Assembly: GCA_005116835.1 (NCBI GenBank)
Contig: SWDM01000023.1
Coordinates: 286,519-350,518, forward strand
Length of the DNA: 64,000 nucleotides
Source of the DNA: Nitrospira sp.
GTDB lineage: Bacteria > Nitrospirota > Nitrospiria > Nitrospirales > Nitrospiraceae
Direction: 5' to 3'
The translations under genes and the position numbers were made by a program. Of the stretch, positions 24,486 to 34,162 are shown piece by piece (within the stretch, counting starts at the first letter, position 1; every line of letters begins with the position of its first letter). The notes under the pieces were generated by a model. It made no database searches. It was not told where the DNA came from and was given only the letters and a program-made list of their open reading frames with translations.

Positions 24486-25988
24486 ATGATCGAGCCAACC
24501 ACGGGGTTTTCCCCTGAGCCATCGCAGCCGACATCTTGGTGGCGAGCGGCCAATGTGCCGCCGACTATCGGGGTCTATGCCAGCCGGTTCTCGCCCATGG
24601 TCACGCTGCTGTCCGCGATCTTTCTCACGGTAGCCTTGGGATCGGTTGTCGGGCTATCGGTATCGGCATCGAAGTTGGATCGGATTGAGTCACCCGAGCA
24701 GGCCCTCAGTCTGATGGTCAGTCGGACCAGGGATGTCGAGGAAGGCCTCAAACGCGCCCCTCGGTGGGAACGGCAGCTCTTGGCATGGATATCTGGTGAC
24801 GACGAGGCGGAACGATCGCATGAGATCCAATGGTATCGCGAGTTGGCCGAGGTTTCTGAAGACCCGTTGGTGCCTCTTCAATTGGCGATTCTTCAAGCCG
24901 AAGCAGGCCATGTCTCGCAGGCGCTTCTCTCTGCTCATGATTGGGCTAAGGAGGATGATCCACTTCCTCAGTTTGCCGATCTGGTTATGGCGGCCTACGG
25001 AGAGGGGCCCGCTCAAGACGCGGACAGTTATGCCGTATGGCAAGCAGAGTTGGCAGAGGTCTTGCCATCCGGCTGGTTTTACGATCGCCTGGCGGAACGG
25101 TTGGCACAACGCGCGAACGATTCCGCTCTCGTGACGAGAATTCAGGAACAGGCCGCAGAGCGTGTCGACCGTCAGTTTGCCCGGTCGCATCGCCTCACCC
25201 TCGTTGAACTCGGCGCGATGGCCGTCGGCACCGTGGTGTGTGTGCTGCTTTGGGTAAAGCGGAAGGAAACGGTCAGTTTCGTTCGGCTGCATGAGCCGGG
25301 GGTCCCACCTCCTTGGCCCGGTGGTGTCGGCGCGGCTGTCTTGCTGCGTGGGGGCGCGATCGGCGCCATGCTCACGGCGCTGTTTTTACTATATGCTCCA
25401 CCGGACAATGTTTCGCTCCGGGCCTTGGCCATTCCGTTGACGAATGTGCCGCTGCTTCTCTTGGCCTATCGCCATCTCTTCCGTCCGTCGGGCATGACAT
25501 TCGATGAAGGATTCGGGCTGGAAATCGGATGGGCTCGTACTGGTCGCTTAGCGCTAGCTGTGTTGGCGGTGGTGGCAGCCGGTTTATGGGGTGGGTGGAT
25601 CATGGATCGCTTGTCTGAAGCTCTCCATCAGACCAGCCACTGGGCCGAATGGTTCGATGCCGATCTCGTCTGGGCCACTCCCTCCCTCACAGTGGTAAGT
25701 CTCCTTGAGTATGTCGTCTTTGCCCCGCTGTTCGAAGAATTGGCGTTTCGTGGATTGCTGTTTGCGATTCTACGACGAAAGTTCAGTTTTCTACCGGCCG
25801 CGTTGATCAGTGCAGGGGTCTTCGGCATCGCCCATGGCTATGGATGGGTGGGGCTTCTGAGTGTCTGTTGGAGCGGAGTGCTCTGGGCTTGGATCTATGA
25901 AAAGACCGGCAGCATCTTGCCCGGCATTCTCGCCCATGCGATCAACAATTTGCTGGTGTGCTTAGCCGTAATGGCCCTCCTCCGTTAG
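24486..25988 (+). CDS. CPBP-family intramembrane metalloprotease (CAAX-like)
   Basis: 500 residues. The N-terminus has one TM helix (about 38-62), followed by about 180 soluble helical residues (TPR-like, EDPLVPLQLAILQAEAGHVSQALL), then a membrane domain with about seven helices. The three catalytic motifs of CPBP proteases are intact: EELAFR (EExxxR), FGIAH (FxxxH) and HAINN (HxxxN). Substrates in bacteria are mostly unknown; some members process anti-sigma factors or prenylated or exported peptides. The large soluble N-terminal domain is unusual for the family. Copy 2 of the core-hairpin element follows the stop at once. Confidence 0.88.
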   Translation: MIEPTTGFSPEPSQPTSWWRAANVPPTIGVYASRFSPMVTLLSAIFLTVALGSVVGLSVSASKLDRIESPEQALSLMVSRTRDVEEGLKRAPRWERQLLAWISGDDEAERSHEIQWYRELAEVSEDPLVPLQLAILQAEAGHVSQALLSAHDWAKEDDPLPQFADLVMAAYGEGPAQDADSYAVWQAELAEVLPSGWFYDRLAERLAQRANDSALVTRIQEQAAERVDRQFARSHRLTLVELGAMAVGTVVCVLLWVKRKETVSFVRLHEPGVPPPWPGGVGAAVLLRGGAIGAMLTALFLLYAPPDNVSLRALAIPLTNVPLLLLAYRHLFRPSGMTFDEGFGLEIGWARTGRLALAVLAVVAAGLWGGWIMDRLSEALHQTSHWAEWFDADLVWATPSLTVVSLLEYVVFAPLFEELAFRGLLFAILRRKFSFLPAALISAGVFGIAHGYGWVGLLSVCWSGVLWAWIYEKTGSILPGILAHAINNLLVCLAVMALLR

Positions 25989-26114
25989 CAGGCTTGTGAA
26001 AACGGTCCCCAACGTCGTTCTCGGGTCGTCAAAATCCTCAACGTACCCCCAGAGGGTACGCCTCCGGTTTTGACTCGCCTGTGGCCTAGTTGGATGACCG
26101 TTTTGACAAGCCTG
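25989..26114. repeat. Core-hairpin element, copy 2
   Basis: A 126-base palindrome between convergent genes. The outer stem CAGGCTTGTGAAAACGGTC / GACCGTTTTGACAAGCCTG is 17 of 19 paired. The inner hairpin at about 26031-26071 is TCAAAATCCTCAACGTACCC, a short loop, then GGGTACGCCTCCGGTTTTGA. Confidence 0.85.
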
Positions 26115-26117
26115 CCA

Positions 26118-26930
26118 CTATACCCTGTCTGTTGATTCGATCATCGCTAGAGCCTCGTATAAGTCTGGGTACTTTAGAATATAGCCCAGTTCTGCTCGAA
26201 GCTTGGCGGTGCTGATTCGTTTTCCGGTTGAGCCGTCTTCTTTTACCACTGCTGTTGCCACGCCCCATCGCTGCTGCGCAGTGGCATAGATCTCCTTCCA
26301 CGTTCGTGGTGTGCCATCGCTCACGTTGTAGGCCTCGCCGGGTTTTCCTTTTCCCAGCGCAAGCAGGCAGATGGATGCCAAATCCTCCGCGTGAATCAGG
26401 TTCACATATTTACGTGAGGGGCCGACGCGACCGCTCCTGATCCAATCCAGCGGGTTTCGCCCTGGTCCATAGATGCCTGCCACGCGTAGGATGATCGCGC
26501 CACAGTTGGTGCGCAAGAACTCTTCTCCCTGCACGCGTGATTTGGTCAGGTCGATCGGGGACGATTCGTCAGTCCAGGGCGGAGGGTACTCGGTCGATTG
26601 ACTGGGTGCATCGTAGGCGGACGTGCTTCCTAAGACGACAAGGCGTTGAGCCGGTGCGTCGAGCGTGCGTGCAAAGGCCTGTACCTGTTCGAGCGGTGTG
26701 GCGGGAAAACACCAGGTGAGATCGGCGCTAGCGGGAATGTTCCCCCATGTCGAGGGTTGCTCTAAATCGAATTGCAGACGCTGTTCCGAAGGGATGCCTG
26801 CGAGATTGGTCAGGGGATTTCTGCTGGTGGCGTAGACAGTCCGCCCTTGTGAGGTTCCCATCTCATGTAACAGGAGCCCTGTGTATCCAGATCCCAACAC
26901 AACGAGCGGTGATGTCGATGATCGCGTCAC
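26118..26930 (-). CDS. NAD-dependent epimerase/dehydratase-like protein (atypical SDR)
   Basis: 270 residues from a GTG start. The nucleotide-binding fold opens LVVLGSGYTGLLL (GxGxxG variant), then LVVLGSTSAYD, a possible active-site region (TEYPPPWTDES), GAIILRVAGIYGPGRNPLD, and a late YNVSDGTPRTWKEIY block found in sugar-nucleotide-type SDRs and the YeeZ-like group. The catalytic YxxxK is not obvious, so activity is uncertain. It converges on the CPBP protease gene with the core-hairpin element between them. Confidence 0.8.
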   Translation of the reverse strand: MTRSSTSPLVVLGSGYTGLLLHEMGTSQGRTVYATSRNPLTNLAGIPSEQRLQFDLEQPSTWGNIPASADLTWCFPATPLEQVQAFARTLDAPAQRLVVLGSTSAYDAPSQSTEYPPPWTDESSPIDLTKSRVQGEEFLRTNCGAIILRVAGIYGPGRNPLDWIRSGRVGPSRKYVNLIHAEDLASICLLALGKGKPGEAYNVSDGTPRTWKEIYATAQQRWGVATAVVKEDGSTGKRISTAKLRAELGYILKYPDLYEALAMIESTDRV

Positions 26931-27028
26931 TCAATCCCCCAAATCCGTAAGGCCAACCCATCTTTTCACAGTTGCATAATACGGCACAACTGTTGCGTCA
27001 ATAAGGAATTCGCAGGAGAATGCCTCAT

Positions 27029-28441
27029 ATGAAATCCATTGCGTCTGTGCTGTCGGTTATTGCTCTCGGACTCGCACTCTTCAGCTGCTCAGGTGGCGGG
27101 GGCGGCGGCGGGGGCAGTACCCAGGCGTTTGCCGTGTCGACGACCGCAGCCGACTTCGGTGTGGTTGACAATGCCTATACGTCGACTCTCGCGACCACTG
27201 GAGGAACGGCTCCATTCACCTGGACGCTGTTCGGCGGAGTCTTGCCGACTGGCTTACCTGCTTTTTCCATCGATCCAGGCACGGGTGTCGTGAGCGGTAC
27301 TCCGACTGTAGCAGACAATTTCACTGCGACATTTACTGTAACGGACAGCGCAGGTCAAACCGCGACAGGCTCAGTGCTGTTTGCTATCCATCCAAGGACG
27401 GATCGCGTCTCGGTGAATAGCAGTGGAACGGCAGGGAATGGGACGAGTACTGAGCCCGCCATCAGTAGCGCTAACGGTCGTTTCATCGCGTTCACTTCAT
27501 TGGCGACCCTGGCACCGACTCCAGGTGGGAGTGGTGCTCAGATTTTTGCGCATGATCGTCAAACAGGTCAACCCAGCTTGGTTTCTATAAATAGCATTGG
27601 CAATGCTGGTGATGGGGCAAGCAGCCAACCCACCATCAGCGCCGACGGTCGCTATGTTGCATTCACGTCAGTTGCTCCAAACTTAGCGCCCATTCCTGGG
27701 GCAATCGGCTCTCAAATTTTTCTACGCGATACGCAGAGCAACACGACCGTACTTGTGTCGCAGGACGCGGTTGGCAACGCCGGCAACGGCGCGAGCAGTG
27801 AACCCACCATCAGCGCTGACGGCCGTTTTGTTGCCTTTACGTCCGCTGCTACCAATCTGGCACCGATTATTGGCGGTAGTGGCTCCCAGATTTTCCTTCG
27901 CGATACTCAGGCCAATCAAACTATTCTGGTGTCGCGGGATACTATGGGCAATGCCGGCAACGGCGCAAGCAGTGAGGCCACTATCAGTGGCAACGGTCAG
28001 TTTGTTGCCTTCACGTCGCAAGCGACGAATCTGGCATCGCTTGTGGGAGGAAGCGGCTCTCAGATTTTCCTCCGGGACACGATCGGCAACGCCACTACGT
28101 TGGTGTCGCGGGATACCACGGGCAATGCCGGCAACGGGGCAAGCAGTCACCCCACGATAGGTGCCACGAATGGGCAATTTGTTGCCTTCACTTCTTTGGC
28201 TACCAACTTGGCGGCTACTCTCGGAGGGAGTGGCTCTCAAATCTATCTTCGCGACACGCAAGGAAATCAAACGAGCCTTGTGTCGAAGGACAATAGCGTT
28301 CCCGCTAACGCCGGTAACGGCGCAAGTAGCGCTCCTGCAGTCGTCGGAGACGGCGGGTTCGTTGCGTTTGCTTCAGGAGCAGCAACCCTGGTCTCTGGAG
28401 GTAATGCCGCTTCGCAGGTCTACGTGAGGGCGATGCCGTAA
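27029..28441 (+). CDS. Lipoprotein with He_PIG/Ig-like domain and PD40 (TolB-like) repeats
   Basis: About 470 residues. A lipoprotein signal (IALGLALFSC) is followed by a poly-Gly linker, then a putative Ig domain of the He_PIG type (GGTAPFTWTLFGGVLPTGL, GTGVVSGTPT). From residue about 125 to the end are six near-identical units of about 56 residues (PTISADGRYVAFTS, then SQIFLRDTQ and LVS), matching the WD40-like PD40 propeller repeat. A six-bladed propeller on the cell surface or in the periplasm is likely. ATG 27029 is preferred because AGGAG is too close to ATG 27020. Confidence 0.82.
   Translation: MKSIASVLSVIALGLALFSCSGGGGGGGGSTQAFAVSTTAADFGVVDNAYTSTLATTGGTAPFTWTLFGGVLPTGLPAFSIDPGTGVVSGTPTVADNFTATFTVTDSAGQTATGSVLFAIHPRTDRVSVNSSGTAGNGTSTEPAISSANGRFIAFTSLATLAPTPGGSGAQIFAHDRQTGQPSLVSINSIGNAGDGASSQPTISADGRYVAFTSVAPNLAPIPGAIGSQIFLRDTQSNTTVLVSQDAVGNAGNGASSEPTISADGRFVAFTSAATNLAPIIGGSGSQIFLRDTQANQTILVSRDTMGNAGNGASSEATISGNGQFVAFTSQATNLASLVGGSGSQIFLRDTIGNATTLVSRDTTGNAGNGASSHPTIGATNGQFVAFTSLATNLAATLGGSGSQIYLRDTQGNQTSLVSKDNSVPANAGNGASSAPAVVGDGGFVAFASGAATLVSGGNAASQVYVRAMP
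27570..28300 (+). repeat. In-gene tandem repeats of about 168 bases
   Basis: Consecutive units share long near-identical DNA blocks (GGCAATGCCGGCAACGG, CAGATTTTCCTTCGCGA-type), encoding the propeller blades. DNA-level similarity indicates recent duplication or recombination between blades. The 248-base stretch that follows the gene, 28442-28689, shows no recognisable feature. Confidence 0.7.
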
Positions 28442-28689
28442 CACTCCTGCTCGACGCCCCCTCTGTACGATCAGCCTGAGCAACCGCAATGGAGCACAGA
28501 TATCTGTGCATGATAACATTCGGTTGCATGTCGCTTTCTCGATTCATCCGCTCATTGCTGACTGGTTCCGCTCGAATGTCGGCGCACATACCGATGTCCA
28601 GGCGTAGCATCGAGCCTGCGTCGATGAGGTCTATTTCCATGCCTCAGAATATCGCTTGGGCCCTGCGGTGAAACCGCCTATCCAGCCAT

Positions 28690-29940
28690 CTAGTCAGATA
28701 GTGGCGCGCATCCAGTCTGTTCCGCCTTGGGTTCGAAGGGGACCGTAAACTGAAAGAGGCTGCCCCGGCCTGGGGTGCTGTCCACCGCAATGGTCCCGCC
28801 CATGAGTTCCACCAGCTGCTGACAGATCGCGAGCCCCAATCCTGTCCCTCCGTATTTCCTCGATGATGAGCCATCCGCTTGCACGAAGGGTTGAAAGATC
28901 CGTGCACAGGCTTCCTGTGCAATCCCGATCCCCGTATCGGAGACGGAGAAACGCACGCGGACGACATGCCCTGTCCTCCCCCGGCGATCGGCGAACGGTG
29001 CAGTGAGGCCAGCGTCAATCGGGTGTGGGTTGTCCAGTGTCTCCACCACGTACGCACGGACCTTGATCTCGCCGCACTCGGTAAATTTCACGGCGTTCCC
29101 CAGTAGATTACATAGGATCTGGCGCAAGCGCCCGGAGTCTCCGTACAGCCCTGACGGCACCTGTGATGAGATTAGGCAGGATAGTTTTATGCCCTTACCA
29201 CGCGCACGATCTTGAAACAGGCCGATGATGTCGTCGAGCAGCTGGTTCACGTCGAAGTGGTCCTCTTCCAGCCGCAGGGTGCCGGAGTCGAACTTCGAGA
29301 AATCAAGAATGTCATTGATGATCAAGAGTAGCGCTTCGCCCGAGGTACGGATCGTGTCCGCATAGTCAGATTGTTCCGGCGTTAGCGCCGTGTCCAGCAG
29401 CAACTCGGCCATGCCGAGGATGCCGTTCATGGGCGTCCGGATTTCATGGCTCACGGTGGCAAGAAATTCCGATTTGAGGCGTGTGCCCTCGAGCGCCGCA
29501 TCGCGAGCCTGGGCCAGACTCGCTTGGCTGGCCTGCAACTCTTGCAAGACGCGGGACGACCGCACGATGTATCGGACGCGGTGGGTGAGTAGCAGGCCGT
29601 TCAGCGGTTTGGTCAGGAAGTCGGTGGCACCGGCATCGTAGGCCTGCGTGATGGAGCCGTAATCGTCCAGACCGGTCATGATAAGGACGGGAGTGTGCTC
29701 TCCTCCCGGAAGTTTTCGGAGTGCCGCGCAGGCCGTAAACCCGTCCATTTCCGGCATCATGATATCGAGCAGTACGACATCAGGATGGAGCAGCTGAAAG
29801 GCAGCCAGTGCTTCCCGACCATCCTCAGCTTCTTCGATGCTCCATCCGGAGCTCTCGAGGGCTGAGCGTGCCAGTAGCCTGTTCACCGCATCATCGTCCA
29901 CAATCAAGGCGAGGGGGGCTTTCCGTTGTTCAGGTGTCAT
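28690..29940 (-). CDS. Receiver-histidine kinase (REC-HisKA-HATPase)
   Basis: 416 residues. A receiver domain (LIVDDDAVNRLLA, VVLLDIMMPEMDGF, MTGLDD, TKPL) is followed by HisKA (FLATVSHEIRTPMNGILGM) and the HATPase with LLGNAVKFT, DTGIGIAQ and GGTGLGLAIC boxes; it ends shortly after. No sensor or TM segment and no output domain. The start overlaps the stop of the large hybrid kinase by 11 bases, so the two are co-translated. It would accept phosphate on its receiver from the partner's HPt and regulate its own kinase core; downstream target unknown. Confidence 0.92.
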   Translation of the reverse strand: MTPEQRKAPLALIVDDDAVNRLLARSALESSGWSIEEAEDGREALAAFQLLHPDVVLLDIMMPEMDGFTACAALRKLPGGEHTPVLIMTGLDDYGSITQAYDAGATDFLTKPLNGLLLTHRVRYIVRSSRVLQELQASQASLAQARDAALEGTRLKSEFLATVSHEIRTPMNGILGMAELLLDTALTPEQSDYADTIRTSGEALLLIINDILDFSKFDSGTLRLEEDHFDVNQLLDDIIGLFQDRARGKGIKLSCLISSQVPSGLYGDSGRLRQILCNLLGNAVKFTECGEIKVRAYVVETLDNPHPIDAGLTAPFADRRGRTGHVVRVRFSVSDTGIGIAQEACARIFQPFVQADGSSSRKYGGTGLGLAICQQLVELMGGTIAVDSTPGRGSLFQFTVPFEPKAEQTGCAPLSD

Positions 29941-32900
29941 GGGGTGTTTCCTGGTGGAGTGTGGCTTGAAAGATGGAACAGACGGCTTCGAAATCCCGTT
30001 CCAAGTGCCGAAAGTGGTCCGAGGCCCCCTCGATCCGATGACTGCGACCCAGAGCCTCCAGCTCCTTGCAGCGGGCCGCCACGGTCAAGGCGCCGAGCAA
30101 GGCGCTGCTGGATTTGAGGCGGTGGGCCACGGCGTGGAGTGTCGCCGGATCATTCGATTCAATTGCGTGGCGCAATTGGTCGACCAGTTGCCGGGAACTC
30201 TCCACGTATTTGGCCAGCAACTTTCCGAGCGGGTCCGGATGGCCCGGGCGCTTCAGCGCCCGGATGAGATCCCAGGCTGTGCAATCGACCACGCCCCTGG
30301 AGTCGATCTGTTCCGCTTGAATTGTCGGTGCTGAAGACTCGGGCGCAGCGTGGGGCGGCCCCGAACCCGGATCTCTTTGTGACGAGGAAGCGTCCGTCTG
30401 GCTGAGCCAACGGATCAAGATGTCCTTCAGTTGACCGTGAGTGAAGGGTTTGGTGAGATAGTCGTCCATTCCGGCGTTCAGGCACCGTTCCCGGTCTCCC
30501 TCCACGGCATTGGCCGTCAGGGCAATGATGGGGGTGTGCTGTCGTGAGCCACCGTTGCCGATTCCACGCTCCCACTCTCGTATCAGTCTGGTGGCTTCGA
30601 ACCCGTCCATTTCTGGCATCTGGCAGTCCATGAGGATGATGTCGTAGCTGGTCTTCTGCACCGTATGGACCACTTCTCGACCGTTCTGGGCCACGGTGAC
30701 GGAGCAGCCAAGACTCTGGAGCATGAGAAGGGCGATCTCTTGGTTGACCAGGTTGTCTTCACCCAATAACACATTGCCGGTCAATCGAGGAGCCGGGGAA
30801 GACGTCGTGTTTGATTGCAGCAAGGCAACCGGTTTATTGTCGAGGAGATTGAGGAGCGCGTGATAGAGCGCCTTGTAACAAAGCGGTTTTGTGACGAAGG
30901 GAATCCCGCCGAATATCGGATCCTCTTCCACGTCGGCCCGGCGAATAAAGGACACGAGTCGAAGAATGCCGATATCCGCGAGGACGGAATCAGACCGAAG
31001 ATCCTGCATCAGTTGAATATCGGTTATGTCTGTGAACGTTTCATCGATGAGCGCAATCACTCTGCCGCCTTCTGTTGCCAGTTCGTTCATCACCTGCTCG
31101 AGAAACTCCGCTTCTGTGCCGGCCATTCGGGGAATGATTCCCCACTTTGAAAGGTAACGGGTGAGGAGCTGACGGGTAGGGAGGTGACTCACGGCTGAGC
31201 AAATCCGGAGGCCTGCGAGTGCGGGGAGCGGCGCACTCAATTCGCCAGGATCAGCTTGCAAAGGTAATGGAATACGGACCCAGAACGTGCTTCCCTGTCC
31301 GATGACGCTCTGTACGCCGATGGTGCCGCCCATCAATTCACTGAGCTGCTTACAGATACTGAGTCCCAGCCCAGTTCCCCCATGGACCCTCGTCGAGGAT
31401 CCATCCACTTGGGAAAACGATTGGAAGAGCCTCGCCTGTCCTTGGCGGCTGATACCCGCACCTGTGTCTGTGACGGCGATTTTGACGGTGGCAGGGCCGG
31501 CTTCTCCGAACTGCTGTGGGGTGATGGTTACCTGTACCCTCACGTCGCCCTGCTGGGTGAATTTGATGGCATTGCCGAGAAAGTTCGTCAGGATCTGACG
31601 GATACGAATGGGATCGCCGATGACTGCGGTAGGGGCAGACGGCTCATACTCCGCCAGCAGCTGCAGACCTTTCCGTTGGGCACGCTCGGCCAACTGTTCC
31701 GCAGTGCTTTCGACCAGGTCTCTGAGGTCGATCACGCTCGCTTGGATTTCCAGTTTGCCGGCCTCGATCTTTGAGAAGTCGAGAATGTCATTGATGAGGG
31801 TGAGCAGGGTGTCTCCGGAGTTGCGGATCGTATCCACATAGTGGCGTTGTGTCTCGGAGAGAGAGGTGCGCGCGAGGATGTCGGTCATGCCGATCACCCC
31901 ATTCATCGGCGTACGGATCTCGTGACTCATATTGGCGAGAAATTCTGCCTTGGCTTTGGTGGCGTCTTCTGCCGTCGTCTTAGCAATGGCGAGCGCTTCC
32001 TCGGACTCGCGGCGGCGAGCCGCCTCGAGGACAAGCGCCATGAAGTTGGCCAGCGCCTGTGAAAACTGTTGTTCGTCGAGCGCCCATTCTCTGGGAGGAC
32101 CGACATGTTCGATCGACACCACGCCGGCCAATCCTTCCTTGGTGCGGATAGGAGCGTCCAGTCGTGAGGTCACGCTCCGTGGCGCAAGGACATTCGTAAC
32201 CAACTCCTGAAAGTTCGCATCTTGTTGCGCATGAGCCGCTGCGATCACGGTTTCGCGCTCCAGAGCCTCGAAATAGGTCGGAAGTTGTGTCTGTGATAGT
32301 TTGGCCTCCGGGGCGTGAAGATCCCCGGACCGTTCATAGCTATCGAGGCAATAGAGGGTTTGCGATGTAGCTTCAAGGATCCACACACTGGCTCGCTCCA
32401 CGGCGAGCGCCTGGGTGGCAGTGGCGGTGACCTGTGTGGCAGTTTCTGCAAGCGAGCCTTCGTAGATCGTACGGTCTTTCACCAGCACCAGCATGGCGCT
32501 TTGCTGGTGCCGCAGCCGTTCTTCTTTCGTCTGCAGCGACTGGTTGGCCGCTTGGAGCACCGTCGCCCGTTCTTCAGCCTGCTGTTTCGCGTCAACGGCT
32601 CCGACCAGCTCCAACTGGGCACGTAAGCGCGATTCAATGGCACGGCTGTTTGTCAGGGCGACGGCAACTTGATCGGCCAGCCGGCGGGCATGAGTCACGT
32701 CGTCAGTGGACGGCTTTTCCCCTTGGCGGTACCCGAGCACCAATATGCCGCTCATGCGATTGTTCACGACGATCGGAAAGACAGCGAAGACAGAGCTTCC
32801 CCGGGGGGCCATCGGTGCTAGGTAGTCGAGCAAGGACGATGACGGCACCATGACATGGTTTGGATGGGCCTGTAGGATGGCGAGATCGCCCTGCGAGAAC

Positions 32901-34156
32901 TGACAGGCATACTCTGTGATCTCATTCTCGGACTGGGAGTTCAGCTGCCTTACGAACATTATGACCGGTTTTGGATTGTCCGGATCCATCAGGGCCATGC
33001 CGACGGCGTGACAGGCAATCGTTTCGGAGATCCGGGAATGGACGATCTTCACCATCGCGCTTGTGTCGTGGCTGGAGAGGATGGATTGACTGATGGCCGA
33101 GAGGGTTTCCAACATGTGAAACTGTTGGCTGAGTTGGCCGGTCATGCTGTTGAAGGAGGTTGCCAGGTCTTCGAATTCGTCGCGGCTGTTGACGGTGACC
33201 CGAGTGGTAAAGTCTCCGCCGGCGAGACGGGCGGTGCCTTCCTGCAAGAGTGTCACTGGTTGGAGACTCCGACGGATTTGGGAGAGGCTGAGCAGTACCA
33301 CGGCGCTCAACGCCGAGGCCATGACAAGGAAGAAGGTGTGACGAAATTGATCGACCGGGGCTAACGCAGATTCTTTGGATTGGCTCAGGGAGATGATCCA
33401 TGGGTCCGCAAGAAAGTTATACCGTAGCGGGATCGTCCAGGCTCCCGCAATGTACTCCTGGCGGCCCGCCTGCCATACAAACGTCTCCGTCATGGGGGCC
33501 GCAAGATCCTGCCGATGGAGATCCAGGAGGTCTATTTGGTTCGGAAAGGTGGAGTAGAGGGCCTGTCGCCCTTGATCTTCGATGACGAGGTCGATATCGG
33601 GCGGCAGGGATTCTTTGACCTGCGTGCTCCAGAGCAGTGTCTCGTCAACCTGTGCCGACAGAAGCCCTGCCTCCCACCGATCAGGGTTGACGGCGCGGAT
33701 CAGGACTAATTGCGACGGATGGTTTGGTATGGGCTGAAGCCTCAGCAGTGACTTACCTATCTGTAGGTGGTTGATCTGTGCCTGGCTCAGTTGGTGTCGA
33801 TCTGGACTGTCGTACAGGAGCAGTCGGAGTTTGCGGAAACGACGGCCCACTTCCTGTCCCGCGACGGTGACAGGTTTGTCCTCAGTGACGGTTCCGTCTG
33901 AAGGCAGTTCGGTGGCGATTCGATCGAGATCAGCCTTTAGTGTCAGGAGGTGGTTGTAGAGAACCATCCCCTGAGATTTGCTCTCTAGCTTGAGACGGGC
34001 TGAAGATTGAAGCATCAGTTGTTCTGTGACTTGCCGGTAGGATATCCAGCCAAGAATGGATGTTGGAACCAAAGCACAGAGAACGAACAGCGCCAAGATG
34101 CGGCGTGCGATGCGGCTCTGGAATAGTGAAATGGAAAACGCAGTCCTCATAATCAC
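29930..34156 (-). CDS. Large membrane hybrid histidine kinase with two GAF, two REC and HPt domains
   Basis: 1408 residues. A TM helix at about 17-37, a periplasmic sensor of about 240 residues, a second TM at about 278-297, HAMP (RRSLQPVTLLQEGTARLAGGDF), two GAF-like domains (about 350-520 and 545-720), HisKA (FLANMSHEIRTPMNGVIGM), HATPase (FLGNAIKFT, DTGAGISR, GGTGLGLSIC). The first receiver is degenerate: its acidic pair is replaced (ICSAVSH), although an IDE aspartate remains. The second is canonical (GEDNLVNQEIA, MDCQMPEMDG, LTANA, TKPF). The HPt has HAVAHRLKSSSALLGA. A complete intramolecular phosphorelay, fourth gene of the five-gene sensory unit. Confidence 0.93.
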   Translation of the reverse strand: MIMRTAFSISLFQSRIARRILALFVLCALVPTSILGWISYRQVTEQLMLQSSARLKLESKSQGMVLYNHLLTLKADLDRIATELPSDGTVTEDKPVTVAGQEVGRRFRKLRLLLYDSPDRHQLSQAQINHLQIGKSLLRLQPIPNHPSQLVLIRAVNPDRWEAGLLSAQVDETLLWSTQVKESLPPDIDLVIEDQGRQALYSTFPNQIDLLDLHRQDLAAPMTETFVWQAGRQEYIAGAWTIPLRYNFLADPWIISLSQSKESALAPVDQFRHTFFLVMASALSAVVLLSLSQIRRSLQPVTLLQEGTARLAGGDFTTRVTVNSRDEFEDLATSFNSMTGQLSQQFHMLETLSAISQSILSSHDTSAMVKIVHSRISETIACHAVGMALMDPDNPKPVIMFVRQLNSQSENEITEYACQFSQGDLAILQAHPNHVMVPSSSLLDYLAPMAPRGSSVFAVFPIVVNNRMSGILVLGYRQGEKPSTDDVTHARRLADQVAVALTNSRAIESRLRAQLELVGAVDAKQQAEERATVLQAANQSLQTKEERLRHQQSAMLVLVKDRTIYEGSLAETATQVTATATQALAVERASVWILEATSQTLYCLDSYERSGDLHAPEAKLSQTQLPTYFEALERETVIAAAHAQQDANFQELVTNVLAPRSVTSRLDAPIRTKEGLAGVVSIEHVGPPREWALDEQQFSQALANFMALVLEAARRRESEEALAIAKTTAEDATKAKAEFLANMSHEIRTPMNGVIGMTDILARTSLSETQRHYVDTIRNSGDTLLTLINDILDFSKIEAGKLEIQASVIDLRDLVESTAEQLAERAQRKGLQLLAEYEPSAPTAVIGDPIRIRQILTNFLGNAIKFTQQGDVRVQVTITPQQFGEAGPATVKIAVTDTGAGISRQGQARLFQSFSQVDGSSTRVHGGTGLGLSICKQLSELMGGTIGVQSVIGQGSTFWVRIPLPLQADPGELSAPLPALAGLRICSAVSHLPTRQLLTRYLSKWGIIPRMAGTEAEFLEQVMNELATEGGRVIALIDETFTDITDIQLMQDLRSDSVLADIGILRLVSFIRRADVEEDPIFGGIPFVTKPLCYKALYHALLNLLDNKPVALLQSNTTSSPAPRLTGNVLLGEDNLVNQEIALLMLQSLGCSVTVAQNGREVVHTVQKTSYDIILMDCQMPEMDGFEATRLIREWERGIGNGGSRQHTPIIALTANAVEGDRERCLNAGMDDYLTKPFTHGQLKDILIRWLSQTDASSSQRDPGSGPPHAAPESSAPTIQAEQIDSRGVVDCTAWDLIRALKRPGHPDPLGKLLAKYVESSRQLVDQLRHAIESNDPATLHAVAHRLKSSSALLGALTVAARCKELEALGRSHRIEGASDHFRHLERDFEAVCSIFQATLHQETPHDT

Positions 34157-34162
34157 GACATC

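Noticed and set aside
28489-28671. 60-residue frame after the PD40 gene
   Set aside because: Met/Arg/Ser-rich random-looking peptide, no ribosome site, and nothing similar known.
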